From: Flavobacterium pisciphilum | GTDB taxonomy: Bacteria; Bacteroidota; Bacteroidia; Flavobacteriales; Flavobacteriaceae | Assembly: GCF_020905345.1 (NCBI RefSeq) | Contig: NZ_JAJJMO010000001.1 | Span: 1,240,001-1,304,000 of the forward strand | DNA length: 64,000 bases | Reading direction: 5' to 3' | Notes under the pieces: generated by a model | Seen by the model: the letters and a program-made list of their open reading frames with translations, nothing else | Told to the model about the DNA's origin: nothing | The model's database searches: none | Part shown: positions 10,459 through 21,700 of the stretch, in pieces | Layout of the letters: the number at the start of each line of letters is the position of its first letter | Position numbering within the stretch: the first letter of the stretch is position 1 | Program-made: the position numbers and the translations under genes

Positions 10459-11481
10459 ATGAAAAATATTTTTTTAATTATACTCACAATAGTAACAACA
10501 AATAGTATCTTTTCACAAACTGACATAGACCAAAATGGCTTAAAATCAACTGTAATTTCAGGATTACAAGCAGATGCTGCTCAAGCAAGAAGATTTGAAA
10601 TAGCAACTGTAGGATATAATTCGCATCACTGGCAAGTAGGTGGAATTATTATAGTAGAACTATATGAAGCCTCTTATGGAACTGGATATGAAAAATATAT
10701 TATTGAAAACGGCTTTGGACAAGGTGTCAATTCTGGTTCTCCTGTACTTAAATTATTAGACTCGCACGGAGCATATCATTCTGGGAAAATTGTTTTAGGC
10801 ACACCAACAGACTTAACTTCCAGTCTCGGTGACTATATAAATAAACAATTACCAATATTATTTGATGTTAGAGATTATGCCAGTTATAAAATTAAAATTA
10901 CCTATTTACAAGACAAGGTAAATGAATTGAATAGCTATAATCAAATAAAAATTAATCAAAACCCTATAGGGAATACCATTCCCGATTTTGCAGTAAGCAC
11001 AGAATTAAATAATGACCTACATACAAATGGAACCTTAAAAGTTAGTGGGAACGGGAATCATTATATACAAAATGGTAATGTAGGTATAGGAACAACAACC
11101 CCTGATTCCAAACTTACTGTAGCTGGAAACATTCATGCTCAAGAAGTTAAAGTTACAACTACAGCAGGATCAGTTCCTGATTATGTTTTTACTAATGATT
11201 ATAAACTAAGATCACTAAAGGATGTTGAAGACTTTATTAAACAAAATAGTCATTTACCAGAAATCCCATCAGCAAAAGAAATCGAAAAAAATGGGCTTAT
11301 GCTTGCAGAAATGAACATGAACCTATTAAAGAAAATTGAAGAACTTACCCTCTACTCTATTGATCAAAATAAAAAAATAAATACTCAGGAAAAAGAAATT
11401 GAATCTTTAAAAGAATTAGTTTTGAGAGTTACTAAAATTGAAACCCAATTAGCTTCAAAAGTTAATAACAATGAAAAATAA
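10459..11481 (+). CDS. secreted tail-fibre-like surface protein
   Basis: A 340-residue protein with a signal peptide (MKNIFLIILTIVTTNSIFSQ). A beta-rich N-terminal region is followed by NGNVGIGTTTPDSKLTVAGN (about 206-225), a sequence typical of phage-tail-fibre-like and collar proteins in Bacteroidota. The C-terminal module is [34 protein letters not shown] and a coiled coil of heptads (about 275-335). The module is common at the end of secreted Flavobacterium proteins and probably trimerises. It overlaps the next gene by 11 bp, which couples it to the pilus-like operon. Role in that operon is unknown. Confidence 0.75.
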   Translation: MKNIFLIILTIVTTNSIFSQTDIDQNGLKSTVISGLQADAAQARRFEIATVGYNSHHWQVGGIIIVELYEASYGTGYEKYIIENGFGQGVNSGSPVLKLLDSHGAYHSGKIVLGTPTDLTSSLGDYINKQLPILFDVRDYASYKIKITYLQDKVNELNSYNQIKINQNPIGNTIPDFAVSTELNNDLHTNGTLKVSGNGNHYIQNGNVGIGTTTPDSKLTVAGNIHAQEVKVTTTAGSVPDYVFTNDYKLRSLKDVEDFIKQNSHLPEIPSAKEIEKNGLMLAEMNMNLLKKIEELTLYSIDQNKKINTQEKEIESLKELVLRVTKIETQLASKVNNNEK

Positions 11482-11956
11482 AAAGAACATTTACATCCTT
11501 TTACCAATTGTACTCTTAATATGGGGGATTGTTATATTTCAGTTTTTTTCTTTTACAACTTCAGATACTGTTGTAGATAAAAAATCATCTGATTATAACT
11601 TCAAACCGCTTAAAATAGCAGTAAGAGATACATTTGGTATAAATGTAAATTATCGTGATCCATTTTTAGGAAAAATGTATGCTTCAGGTTCAACAACTAA
11701 AGTAAAAAGTTCTAATTCAACAATAAAAAAACTACCTAAAAAAGAAGATGCTCTTATATGGCCAATTATAAAGTACAAAGGTTTAATCTCTGACACTAAA
11801 GATAAAACTAAAATATTTCTTTTAATTATTTCTGGGCAAAATCATTATATGAAAATTGGTGATACTGCCAATGAAGTTTTCCTTAAAAGCGGTGACAAAG
11901 AGTCTATATATGTTAGGTTCAAAGGAAATTTAAATATTATAATGATTGCTGAGTGA
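11471..11956 (+). CDS. single-pass membrane protein, possibly GspC/PilP-like
   Basis: A 161-residue protein with one N-terminal membrane helix (about 7-28) and a small extracytoplasmic domain. The sequence DPFLGKMY (about 63-70) and the later strand pattern WPIIKYKGLISD...IFLLIISGQNHYMKIGDTANEVFLKSGD recall the HR domain of GspC or the PilP lipoprotein, which link inner- and outer-membrane parts of secretion or pilus machines. Its neighbours (pseudopilins and a GspF/PilC protein) support that reading. It overlaps the next gene at GTGA. The similarity is by eye, so the family name is tentative. Confidence 0.6.
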   Translation: MKNKKNIYILLPIVLLIWGIVIFQFFSFTTSDTVVDKKSSDYNFKPLKIAVRDTFGINVNYRDPFLGKMYASGSTTKVKSSNSTIKKLPKKEDALIWPIIKYKGLISDTKDKTKIFLLIISGQNHYMKIGDTANEVFLKSGDKESIYVRFKGNLNIIMIAE

Positions 11957-13236
11957 TTTTAAAACTTAAACTTAAATCAGGTGCTCTACAATTTACTGTA
12001 TTTATTGCAGTATTAATCGCATTACTTATAAGCGGATTGTTGTTATATGCATATACTTTCATTTACATGAAAGAACAATCTAAAGGTGCAATCGAAAATA
12101 TTCAACTATCAAATATCGGAATCGATTATTTACTTGAACAATCAGAATTAACAACAGATACCATTCCTATTTCTTTAGTTAAAAAAGAAAACCAAACGAT
12201 AAAAGTTAACTTATCACAATGGGGATTGTTTGAGAAAGCCACATCAATAAGTCAATTCCGGAAAAAAAAATTCACAAAAGTAGCAATCATTGGTGCTGCA
12301 ATTAATGCAAAAGAATCTCCTACCTTATTCTTACAAGAAACACAAACTCCTCTAGCGGTCGTTGGTAATACAATACTTCGAGGAAATATATACTTACCCA
12401 AACAAGGGGTAAGATCTGGTTATATAGCAGGAAATAGCTATTATGGTTCACAATTTGTATATGGTGACATAAAGAATAGTACAACTCAATTGCCAACTTT
12501 AAAAAAAAGTTCTACAGCTGCAATCCTATTCTATTTAAATGAATATAAACCGACCAACGCAAATGACTATATTAATTTAAATAGTACTAGAAATAGTGCA
12601 AATTCGTTTAAAAAACATACAAAAAGCATATTTCAAAAAGGCCCTATTTTTCTTGATGCAATAAAACTTACAGGTAATATTATAATTAAATCAGATACTT
12701 TAATAAAGATAACTAAAACTGCGCTCCTTAAAGACATAATCCTAGTCGCTCCAATTATAGAAATTGAAGATGGTACCATAGGAAGTTTTCAGGCAATTGC
12801 TTCTCAAAGAATTTCAGTAGGAAAAGGGTGCGATTTAGGATATCCATCTGCTTTGGTTTTATATCAGGATACCAAGGTAAAAACAAACGAAACATCTACA
12901 AATAAACTCGATAATAAAATTTATATCGGTACTGAATCTATCATAAAAGGAAGTGTCGTTTATTATAAAACAGATCAAGAAACCAATTTCTTAACACAAA
13001 TTGTATTAGAAGAAAAAGCAAAAATTAAAGGGCAGTTATATTGCAATGGTAATTTTGAATTAAAAGGTAAAGTTTCAGGTTCTGTCTATACAAAACAGTT
13101 TGTAGCTAATCAATCAGGATCTGTTTATACAAATCATATTTATAACGGGACAATCGAGAATGAAAATATTCCAAACATTATCGGTGGAGTTTTATTTGAT
13201 CAAGAGCCTAAAACTATAATGAAATGGTTGTATTAA
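11953..13236 (+). CDS. membrane-anchored pilus-assembly-like protein
   Basis: A 427-residue protein starting at GTG within the GTGA overlap with the previous gene. An N-terminal membrane helix (about 13-35) is followed by a long extracytoplasmic region. Its C-terminal half has short repeated turns rich in Gly and beta strands (IYIGTESIIKGSVVYY, KAKIKGQLYCNGNFELKGKV), like the beta-helical or bactofilin-like folds of some pilus-associated proteins. Gene position is that of PilX-like minor components. I cannot name the family; a role in the pilus or secretion apparatus is inferred from its place between the GspC-like and pseudopilin genes. Confidence 0.55.
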   Translation: MILKLKLKSGALQFTVFIAVLIALLISGLLLYAYTFIYMKEQSKGAIENIQLSNIGIDYLLEQSELTTDTIPISLVKKENQTIKVNLSQWGLFEKATSISQFRKKKFTKVAIIGAAINAKESPTLFLQETQTPLAVVGNTILRGNIYLPKQGVRSGYIAGNSYYGSQFVYGDIKNSTTQLPTLKKSSTAAILFYLNEYKPTNANDYINLNSTRNSANSFKKHTKSIFQKGPIFLDAIKLTGNIIIKSDTLIKITKTALLKDIILVAPIIEIEDGTIGSFQAIASQRISVGKGCDLGYPSALVLYQDTKVKTNETSTNKLDNKIYIGTESIIKGSVVYYKTDQETNFLTQIVLEEKAKIKGQLYCNGNFELKGKVSGSVYTKQFVANQSGSVYTNHIYNGTIENENIPNIIGGVLFDQEPKTIMKWLY

Positions 13237-13562
13237 AAAAAATAAAATCAGCAACATTAATTGAAGCACTTGTTGCTACAGTTCTTATTGTAATCATATT
13301 TGTAATTGCAAGTTTGGTATTAAATAATTTAGTACTAAATACATTCTCTAAAAACACCCATCTTATAGAGACTCGGATGAATGAATTAGCATATGAAATT
13401 CAAAATAAAACAATAAAAATTCCTCATGAAGAAAATTATGGAAACTGGAATATTGAAGTTCATAAAGAAATAGTAGAATCAAAAGCAATGTTATTTATTA
13501 TTGCAACGAATGACAATACAAAGAAACAAATAACAAAACAACAGATTTATGACACCCAATAA
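13224..13562 (+). CDS. type IV pilin-like / pseudopilin minor subunit
   Basis: A 112-residue protein whose N-terminus is a class III signal: basic residues, then ATLIEALVATVLIVIIFVIA, with the conserved Glu at position +5 of the predicted mature hydrophobic helix. Prepilin peptidase would cleave before this helix. It overlaps the preceding gene by 13 bp and the next by 14 bp, so all are translated together. The short globular part fits a minor pseudopilin (GspI/PilV type). Confidence 0.7.
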   Translation: MVVLKKIKSATLIEALVATVLIVIIFVIASLVLNNLVLNTFSKNTHLIETRMNELAYEIQNKTIKIPHEENYGNWNIEVHKEIVESKAMLFIIATNDNTKKQITKQQIYDTQ

Positions 13563-14025
13563 AATAAAATCTTTTACACTCGCTGAGTTATTGATTGTCA
13601 TAATTATTACAGCAATTGTTGTGGGGATGGCTTTTAGTGTACTGCGTTTGGTTCAAAAACAAATTCATACCATTCAAACTAATTTTGATAAATCAAGCAA
13701 CCTAGCCTTATTTGAACAAAAATTGTGGCAGGATTTTAATGAACTAAATACTATTCAATATAACAAAGAAGAAAAATTGCTGTTAATGCAATCAGAAATG
13801 GATACTGTAATTTATTCTTTTAATGACACTTATAGTTTAAGAAACAAGGATACTATAAAATTAAAGTTAGTTCCTAATTTTCTTTTTTTAAATGGAAAAG
13901 AAACAGAATACGGAGATATAGATGCTATAAAAATTCAGGCCAACAATGAATTAGTAGATTATGAAATTTTTGTATCGAAAAAAAATGATGTAACCTTTTT
14001 TATAAATCAAGAAAATGGCATTTAA
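13549..14025 (+). CDS. prepilin-type N-terminal cleavage/methylation domain protein
   Basis: A 158-residue protein with a textbook prepilin signal: MTPNKIKS followed by FTLAELLIVIIITAIVVGMA, where F is the expected methylated residue and E the conserved +5 Glu. The rest (VQKQIHTIQTNFDKSSNLALFEQKLWQDF...) looks like a GspJ/PilW minor pseudopilin. It overlaps the genes on both sides, placing it firmly in the operon. Confidence 0.8.
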   Translation: MTPNKIKSFTLAELLIVIIITAIVVGMAFSVLRLVQKQIHTIQTNFDKSSNLALFEQKLWQDFNELNTIQYNKEEKLLLMQSEMDTVIYSFNDTYSLRNKDTIKLKLVPNFLFLNGKETEYGDIDAIKIQANNELVDYEIFVSKKNDVTFFINQENGI

Positions 14026-15151
14026 ATTAGAAAACACTCCAAATAAAGTTACTTCTACAAATAGAAAAGAAAATAGTATCGAAGATTTACTAAAAAAAGA
14101 AATCACCTTTTTTAGTTCTGGATTTAATAACAAAAAAAAACAGGCTTTTTATCAGGAATTAGCTGTCTTACTAAAAGCAGGCATTACTTTTAAAGAAGGG
14201 TTATCCTTAATCGTTGAATCTTTAAAGAAGCAAGCTGATAAAGATTTAATTCAAAAAGTATTAAATGATGTCATTAATGGAAAATCCTTTTCAGAAGCAT
14301 TGTTAGATTCAAAGGCGTTTACAGAATATGAGTATTATTCAATACAAATAGGAGAAGAAACTGGAACAACAGCTCAGGTTTGCCAAGAATTAGGGCTTTT
14401 TTATGAGCGGAAAAATGAACAAAAAAGGATTATCATAGCGGCACTTACCTACCCTTCGATAGTTTTATCAACAGCTGTGCTTGTTGTAGTATTCATGCTA
14501 AGTTATGTTGTACCAATGTTTGAAGGTATCTTTAAGCAAAACAACATGGAGCTTCCCGCTCTTACACAAATTATTGTGAAACTCTCCGCTTTTACTAAAA
14601 CCTTTGGGGTATATGGGCTACTGATAATTATAGCACTTATTTTTACTGGACGTATATTAAAAGATAATGCAAAGTATAAAAAAATCCTTCATTTTTCTTT
14701 AATAAAAATCCCGATTATTGGCACTTTTATAACCAAAATTTATCTTGCACAATTTACACAAGCTGTAGCACTATTAACTACAGCAAAAGTTCCGTTGCTA
14801 AACAGTATACAAATGGTCAAAAAAATGATACGCTTTGTACCATTGCAAGATGCACTTGAAAAAGTAGAAAATAATATCCTAAAAGGAAATAGTTTAAGCT
14901 CAAGCTTAAAAGAAAACACATTATTTGATAACAGAATCATTTCGCTTGTAAAAGTTGCTGAAGAAACCAATCAAACTGAATACGTGTTCAAGCAACTAAG
15001 CGAACAATACAATCAAGAAGTAGTACAGCAATCTAAAATTATGACTACTGTTTTAGAGCCATTTATTATACTTTTTGTTGGGGTTCTTGTTGCTGTTTTA
15101 TTAGTTGCTATGTATTTACCAATGTTCCAACTTAGTAGCGCTATAGGCTAA
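14015..15151 (+). CDS. type II secretion/type IV pilus inner-membrane platform protein (GspF/PilC family)
   Basis: A 378-residue polytopic protein with the two-repeat layout of the GspF family: FYQELAVLLKAGITFKEGL at about 45-63 and FTQAVALLTTAKVPLLNSI at about 247-265, each followed by the helical domain and membrane segments (near 145-168, 200-212 and 345-370). The family forms the inner-membrane base on which the assembly ATPase acts. No GspE ATPase, secretin or prepilin peptidase is in the window, so this cluster is only part of the machine and the rest must be elsewhere. It is the last gene of the 11471-15151 overlapping set. Family assignment is strong. Confidence 0.85.
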   Translation: MAFKLENTPNKVTSTNRKENSIEDLLKKEITFFSSGFNNKKKQAFYQELAVLLKAGITFKEGLSLIVESLKKQADKDLIQKVLNDVINGKSFSEALLDSKAFTEYEYYSIQIGEETGTTAQVCQELGLFYERKNEQKRIIIAALTYPSIVLSTAVLVVVFMLSYVVPMFEGIFKQNNMELPALTQIIVKLSAFTKTFGVYGLLIIIALIFTGRILKDNAKYKKILHFSLIKIPIIGTFITKIYLAQFTQAVALLTTAKVPLLNSIQMVKKMIRFVPLQDALEKVENNILKGNSLSSSLKENTLFDNRIISLVKVAEETNQTEYVFKQLSEQYNQEVVQQSKIMTTVLEPFIILFVGVLVAVLLVAMYLPMFQLSSAIG

Positions 15152-15292
15152 AACTTTTATTTTAAAATTTTACAAACAATAAAGAATAGTTTTGTTAATA
15201 TTTATTTAAAGAAAACACTAGAATTTAGCTTTTATTAATTATACTTGTATTTTCCTACGGAAATCAACAAATAATTATCAATAAATCTAAAT

Positions 15293-18200
15293 ATGCATAA
15301 AATTTCTACCCTAGGAATTCTTTTTACAATGTTATTTACTAACATTATATTTTCTCAAGTAGCAAAAGATATTCCTGACTATTTCCCAGTAAGCCCAAAT
15401 GCCGCATCATTTGCCAAACAAGGTCTTTTTCCTGTAGATTATTCAACGGGGAAAATAAATATTAGTATTCCGATTTATACCATAAAAACAAATGAACTAA
15501 CTGTACCAATAGATATAAGTTATAATAGTGCTGGAATACAATTAGACGAATTGGCTTCTTGGGTAGGATTAGGATGGAATTTAAATGCTGGAGGAGCTGT
15601 CATCAGAAATGTAAAAGGAATTCCTGATAATAGTGAACCTGTTCCAAATATTGCAAATTTGGCCTTTACTGAACCTAATTATAGAATTTTATACAATCAA
15701 TTTGACCCTTATAACTTTGGAACTGTAGATACAGCATACGATGAATTTATTGTCAATGCTCCAGGCTTATCTGGGACCTTTTACTTTGTTGACAATAAAG
15801 CTATTTTCAGAGATTTACAAAATACAGTAGTCAAAACGTCCTTAAACAATAATCAATTATTTTATGAAACACCTACATTAGAAATAATCAAAGGCGATGG
15901 AACTACTTATCGTTTTGGACAAGGTCTTGATGGTTATAACGCAACCGAAATTTCTCGTAATACTGCTGATACTTACAAACCTAGATATGTCTCTACATGG
16001 TATCTTACTGAAATCATCCCACCTAATAGTAATAATCCAAAAGACATCATATCCTTCAAATATAAAGCAGTCGACTATACAAGTGATTACAAAATTATTA
16101 TTGGGGAAACATTGGTTGAAAACTCTATAAGTAATAACAATCTACCCAAATTAAAATCTATTTACCCTGGCTTAACAAGTTCAACCAGACAGTTTTTGAC
16201 AGCTATCAACTTTAGTAATGGATCCGTTGAATTTTCTTCTTCCAAAAACAGACAAGATTTAGCCGATGATTATAAGCTCGATAAAATTAGTATTTATAAT
16301 ATAATTGGGACAATTAAAAAATTAATACAAGATTATAGTTTTGATTATGATTACTATATCAGGCATGGTGGTTCTATTACCTCTTCAGCCTATCCTAATC
16401 CAGGCGATCCTAATGATTATTATGCAAGCAGGAATGTCAATAGCAGAAATAAATCATTAAGACTAAATCAAATAAAAAATGAAATTCTTAATACCAAACA
16501 TTCTTTTGATTATGAAACGACACAATTACCAGAAAGAAGTACAACACAAAAAGATTATTGGGGCTATATTAATACAAACTCTGGAAACCTGTCACCTCAA
16601 ACAAGAATAAGACGTATGTCAGAATTCCCACTACAAGATGTTTCTTTTCTAGTAGGTAACGGAAACAGGACCGCAAACGAAAGCATGATGAAATCCGGTA
16701 TTTTACAAAAAATAACTTACCCAGAAGGTGGTTATTCCATTTTTGAATACGAAGCCAATAAATATACAGAAAATGTGAGCACTCCAACCAATGTGTACAG
16801 AAGCGCATCTGCTGTTGCTTACGGATATGGAAAGGGTTGTACAGTTCACTCTGCTAACACTACTTTTACTCCCGTAAACTATGTTTCAGGAAGTGGTAAA
16901 TTAACTATTTCTTTCATGTCTGCCACTGATGAAAATGGAGGTGCCACAAACGTAAATTATGATTCTGAATCTTTTGTAAGACCCTTACCCTTTACCATGG
17001 GAGGAAACTATATGCATCAAAGAGATTTTGGAAACTCTACACATACTTTATCGGCTTATGAATATAGAACAGGGAGTTTTGGTGCACAAGCCTGTCCAAT
17101 ATCTAGTATCACAGCTTCTTGGCTTGAAAATTCAGGAGAGACAACAACTCCAACAGTAAAGTTAATAGGTGGTTTACGTATAAAATCTATTAAAAATTAT
17201 GATGGAGTAAATACCAATCCAATAACTATAAAACAATATAAATACGAAGATGAAAATGTACTAATAAAAGAAGGAAACGGAAGTTATGTTAGAGGCGTTT
17301 TTGCTGAGGACAGAAAGTCAGATGTACTACCTATTTTCTCTACAACTGCTGTATTTGACAATAACACAGGTGGGACTCCAGCTATGACTTATGGAAAAGT
17401 TACTGAAATAGATATAAATACCATCGATGGAAAAAAGAATGGAAAAACTGAATATTTTTTTCAAAATATTCTTTCTGAAAGAATATTTGATATCAATGCG
17501 GGGAATTTACCAACAGTTTTTAAAAGCCCTTTTTTTTCAACATATCCGGTAAATGGTTTCACACCAATCAATATATATCTACCTTTGGGTTTTCTAACAA
17601 ATTTTGCCTTTTTTAAGAATGATCTTTGGAATCAAGGCTCTTTGTTAAAAACAAATATTTATAAAAATGGAACAACTCCTGATACATACAAAATAATTAA
17701 AAGTATAACTAATCAATACACCATATTAAAACAATCAGCATTACCTTATAATATTGTTTTTAATAATTTCCCTTCACAAGTTAATCCTGGAGATAATATT
17801 GGATCATTTAATTTACCTTATAATGAACGAGCAGACTTTCATTCAGGTCAATTTTATTATGCTGTAGGTCAAACTTCTCAAGGTAAAAAAGTAATAACCA
17901 GTACAACAGAAACTGATTATGATGCCAATGAAAACCCGATTACCCAAAAGACAACTACTTATGATTATCAGAATCCTACACATTATCAATTAACCAAAAC
18001 CGAAATTACTAATAGTAAAAATGAGATTTTAAGAACTCAATTGAGTTATCCTCAAGATTTAGTCATTAATGGTCAAACTACTGAAATGCAAAAATTAGTA
18101 GCTCAAAATAAAATTGATAAGCCTATTAAAACTGAGACTTTTATCAATGATATACAAACTTCTGAGTCTATTACCAAATACGAAGAAAGTACTGTAACAG

Positions 18201-18712
18201 GAAATTTATTATTACCTAAAGAAATACATACTACCAAAGGAACTACTGAAACTTTTCCGTTTAACGATGCCAATCGCAAAGTAAATTTCAACTTATACGA
18301 TACAGATGTGGTTAATGGTATAACCAAAGGAAATGGAAATGTATTGCAATATTCTATGGAAAACGGTATACCTATTTGTATCATTTGGGGCTATAATAAA
18401 ACCCAGCCCATTGCCAAAATAGAGAATATTAGTTATGCAAACATTCCAGCAGGTTTGATTACAACTGCTCAAGATGCTTCAAACACAGGAACAGAAACAG
18501 CTTTAATAGATGCTTTAAATGCCTTACGCATAGCATTACCTAATGCAATGGTTACAACCTATACCTATATCCCACTAGTTGGAGTAAGCACCATTACAGA
18601 TCCAAAAGGAGATACAATCACTTATAGCTATGACAACTTTGGAAGGTTACAGTTTGTAAAAGACAAAGACAAAAATATCCTTTCAGAAAACCAATACCAT
18701 TATAAACAATAA
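15293..18712 (+). CDS. large secreted RHS-partner protein with YD repeats
   Basis: A 1139-residue protein with a signal peptide (MHKISTLGILFTMLFTNIIFSQ). The N-terminal part SFAKQGLFPVDYSTGKINISIPIYTIKTNELTVPIDISYN resembles the SpvB/TcB-like opening found in RHS partners. WVGLGWNLNAGGAVIRNVKG follows. YD-type sequence appears at the C-terminus (YSYDNFGRLQFVKDKDKN), and the protein ends without a toxin tip. It precedes the DUF6443 RHS protein by 8 bp, so the two are co-transcribed and probably form one complex, mirroring 1-2088 with 2147-7177. Role as shell or export partner is inferred. Confidence 0.8.
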   Translation: MHKISTLGILFTMLFTNIIFSQVAKDIPDYFPVSPNAASFAKQGLFPVDYSTGKINISIPIYTIKTNELTVPIDISYNSAGIQLDELASWVGLGWNLNAGGAVIRNVKGIPDNSEPVPNIANLAFTEPNYRILYNQFDPYNFGTVDTAYDEFIVNAPGLSGTFYFVDNKAIFRDLQNTVVKTSLNNNQLFYETPTLEIIKGDGTTYRFGQGLDGYNATEISRNTADTYKPRYVSTWYLTEIIPPNSNNPKDIISFKYKAVDYTSDYKIIIGETLVENSISNNNLPKLKSIYPGLTSSTRQFLTAINFSNGSVEFSSSKNRQDLADDYKLDKISIYNIIGTIKKLIQDYSFDYDYYIRHGGSITSSAYPNPGDPNDYYASRNVNSRNKSLRLNQIKNEILNTKHSFDYETTQLPERSTTQKDYWGYINTNSGNLSPQTRIRRMSEFPLQDVSFLVGNGNRTANESMMKSGILQKITYPEGGYSIFEYEANKYTENVSTPTNVYRSASAVAYGYGKGCTVHSANTTFTPVNYVSGSGKLTISFMSATDENGGATNVNYDSESFVRPLPFTMGGNYMHQRDFGNSTHTLSAYEYRTGSFGAQACPISSITASWLENSGETTTPTVKLIGGLRIKSIKNYDGVNTNPITIKQYKYEDENVLIKEGNGSYVRGVFAEDRKSDVLPIFSTTAVFDNNTGGTPAMTYGKVTEIDINTIDGKKNGKTEYFFQNILSERIFDINAGNLPTVFKSPFFSTYPVNGFTPINIYLPLGFLTNFAFFKNDLWNQGSLLKTNIYKNGTTPDTYKIIKSITNQYTILKQSALPYNIVFNNFPSQVNPGDNIGSFNLPYNERADFHSGQFYYAVGQTSQGKKVITSTTETDYDANENPITQKTTTYDYQNPTHYQLTKTEITNSKNEILRTQLSYPQDLVINGQTTEMQKLVAQNKIDKPIKTETFINDIQTSESITKYEESTVTGNLLLPKEIHTTKGTTETFPFNDANRKVNFNLYDTDVVNGITKGNGNVLQYSMENGIPICIIWGYNKTQPIAKIENISYANIPAGLITTAQDASNTGTETALIDALNALRIALPNAMVTTYTYIPLVGVSTITDPKGDTITYSYDNFGRLQFVKDKDKNILSENQYHYKQ

Positions 18713-18719
18713 GCCAAAA

Positions 18720-21700
18720 ATGATTATGAAAAAAATTACAGCCCTACTTTTGGTTTTGTTTCCTATAATAATGATTGGACAAACTCAAAGTGAGAATTAC
18801 ATAAAATCAGTAACCTATAAAGTAGCTACCCAAACTGCTATTGCAGCTCCCACGATTAATCAGGCCAATCAAAATATTACTTATTTTGATGGCCTAGGAA
18901 GACCAATTCAACAAATTAACTATCAGGCATCCGCAACAGGAAAAGATATTGTAATCCCTACAGAATACGATGGTTTTGGAAGACAACTAAAAGAATACCT
19001 TCCTTTTGCTTCTGGACAAAATAATTCAAATTATATTGCTCCTTCAACTTTAATTCCTGATTTAGTACAGCAGTATAAAACCAAATATGGCGCAGTAAAT
19101 GCGAACCCTTATAGCGAAAAACAAGTAGAGGCTTCCCCTTTAAATCGAGTGCTACAACAAGCAGCTCCAGGAAACGATTGGGCATTGGCTAATAATCATA
19201 CCGTCAAAATGGATTATCAGGCCAATAGTGATACAGATCAAGTCTTGTTATTTATTGCTAACACTACTTGGAAAGAGTCTTTGGGCTTATATGATATAAG
19301 TTTGAGTAAAGCAAATGGAACAGGCTTTTATCCAGCCAATGAGCTTTATAAAACAATTACCTATGATGAGAACACAACCGCTTCATTAGTTGAAGCTAAT
19401 GGTTCTACTGTAGAATTTAAAAATAAAGAAGGGCAAGTAGTTTTAAAAAGAACTTATGATGCAGGATCAAAACACGATACCTATTATGTGTATGATCAAT
19501 ATGGTAATTTAACCTATGTAATTCCCCCTAAAGCCTCAGATCTTATAAATGTATCCAATAGTCCATATGATACTAGCTCTAAAGCTACTGTAGCCTCAGG
19601 AACTTCATTAGATTTAACAGCAACCAATTCAATTACATTGTTACCTGGATTTAATGCTGTAAAAGGAAGTACTTTTTCGGCAAGAATAGAGTCTGGAAGT
19701 CTAGCAATTTTAAATGATTTATGTTATCAATACAAATACGATTATCGCAATCGATTGGTTGAGAAAAAACTACCAAGCAAGCAATGGGAGTTTATAGTAT
19801 ATGATAAGTTAGACAGACCTGTAGCTACAGGTCCTTCAAATTCTCCTTTCACAGATTTAAGCACAACGGGTTGGTTAATTACCAAATACGATGCTTTTAG
19901 TCGTCCAGTTTATACAGGATGGATGACACAAACTGCAGCTACAGACACTGGTAGAAAAGCATTACAAGATGCTCAAAATAATGCAACAGTTTTATTCGAA
20001 ACCAAACAAGCAACAGGAACCATAGATGGTATTGCAGCTTATTATAGTAATATAGTTGCCCCTACTAGCTTCAAGCTTCTTACTGTAAACTATTATGATG
20101 ATTATACTTTTCCAAGTACACCTGCCATAACAATACCTACAAGCGTAGAAGGACAAAACACTTTAGCAGCTTCGCAGCTAAAAACAGTAAGTACCGCTTC
20201 ATGGACAAGAGTTGCTACCTTGAGTACCGCAACATTTGGGGAAACAACAGCTATTTTTTACGATGCCAAAGCAAGACCAATTCGTAATTATACTCAAAAT
20301 TATTTGGGAGGTTATGCCTATACTGATAGTAATTTAGATCCTTTTTCAGGACAGTTACAGTATACTATAACAAGACACAAAAGAGTTAATGGTAATCCGG
20401 AATTAAAAACAAAAGAAGCATTCACCTATTCAGCCCAAGACCGTTTGCTTACACATACCCATCAGATTAATGATGGAGCTATTGAACTTATTGCAGCCAA
20501 TACTTATGATGAATTAGGCCAGTTGGAATTTAAGAAGGTAGGAAACACCACCACAGCTCCAACTCAAAAAATAGATTTTACTTATAACATCAGAGGATGG
20601 TTAACAGGTATAAATAATATATCTTCACTTACTCAAGCTGGAGATCCTAAAGATTTATTTGCCTTTAAGCTAGATTACAATACAGTACCAACAGGAGTTC
20701 CTGGAGTATTACCTTTATACAATGGAAATATCTCGGAAACATCATGGAAGTCAAATTCAGATTCAGGTGCAACAACTCGTGGGTATGGCTATAAATATGA
20801 TAATCTAAACCGTCTTAAGACAGCCGTTTTCCAAAAAAATAATGCTGTGACTAATACCTATAATGAATCATTATCTTATGATAAAAATGGTAATATAATG
20901 GGGTTATCCCGTAATGGATCTTCAGATACTACTCCAACATTAATAGATGATTTGGTTTATAGTTATGGCAATGCAAATAAAACTAACCAACTTATCAAAG
21001 TGGCAGATAGCAGCAATAAAACCGTTGGTTTTGTTGATGGCTCTAATACAGGAGATGATTACAGTTACGATGCCAATGGAAATATGATTAGTGATGCCAA
21101 TAAAAACATTACAGCTATTACTTATAATCATTTGAACTTACCAACTCTTGTCACTTTTGGTTCTACTGGAAACATTGCCTATACTTATAATGCAACAGGA
21201 CAAAAAGTACTAAAAATTGTAACTAGTGGAACTAATAAAACGAGTACTGATTATGTAAATGGGTATCAATATGAAAATAACATACTTCAATTTTTCCCTC
21301 AATCGGAAGGCTATGTAAATAACAATTCGGGAACTTTTGAGTATATTTACCAGTATAAAGATCATTTAGGGAATGTACGCTTGAGTTATGATAAAAACCT
21401 AAGCATTGTTGATGAAAACAATTATTACCCGTTTGGATTAAAACAAATTGGATATAATAATAATATTAGTTCTTTAGGTAATGCAGTTGCTAAAAAGTAT
21501 AAGTTCCAAGGACAAGAGCGTCAAGATGAGCTGGGATTGAACTGGGACAGCTTTAAATATCGAAATTACGATATGGCTATCGGTAGATTTATGAATGTTG
21601 ACCCGCTAACAGAAAAATATATGGATTGGAGTCCATATGTATTTAGTGGAAATCGTGTTATTGACTCAAGAGAATTGGAAGGTTTAGAGCCCGTAGAAGC

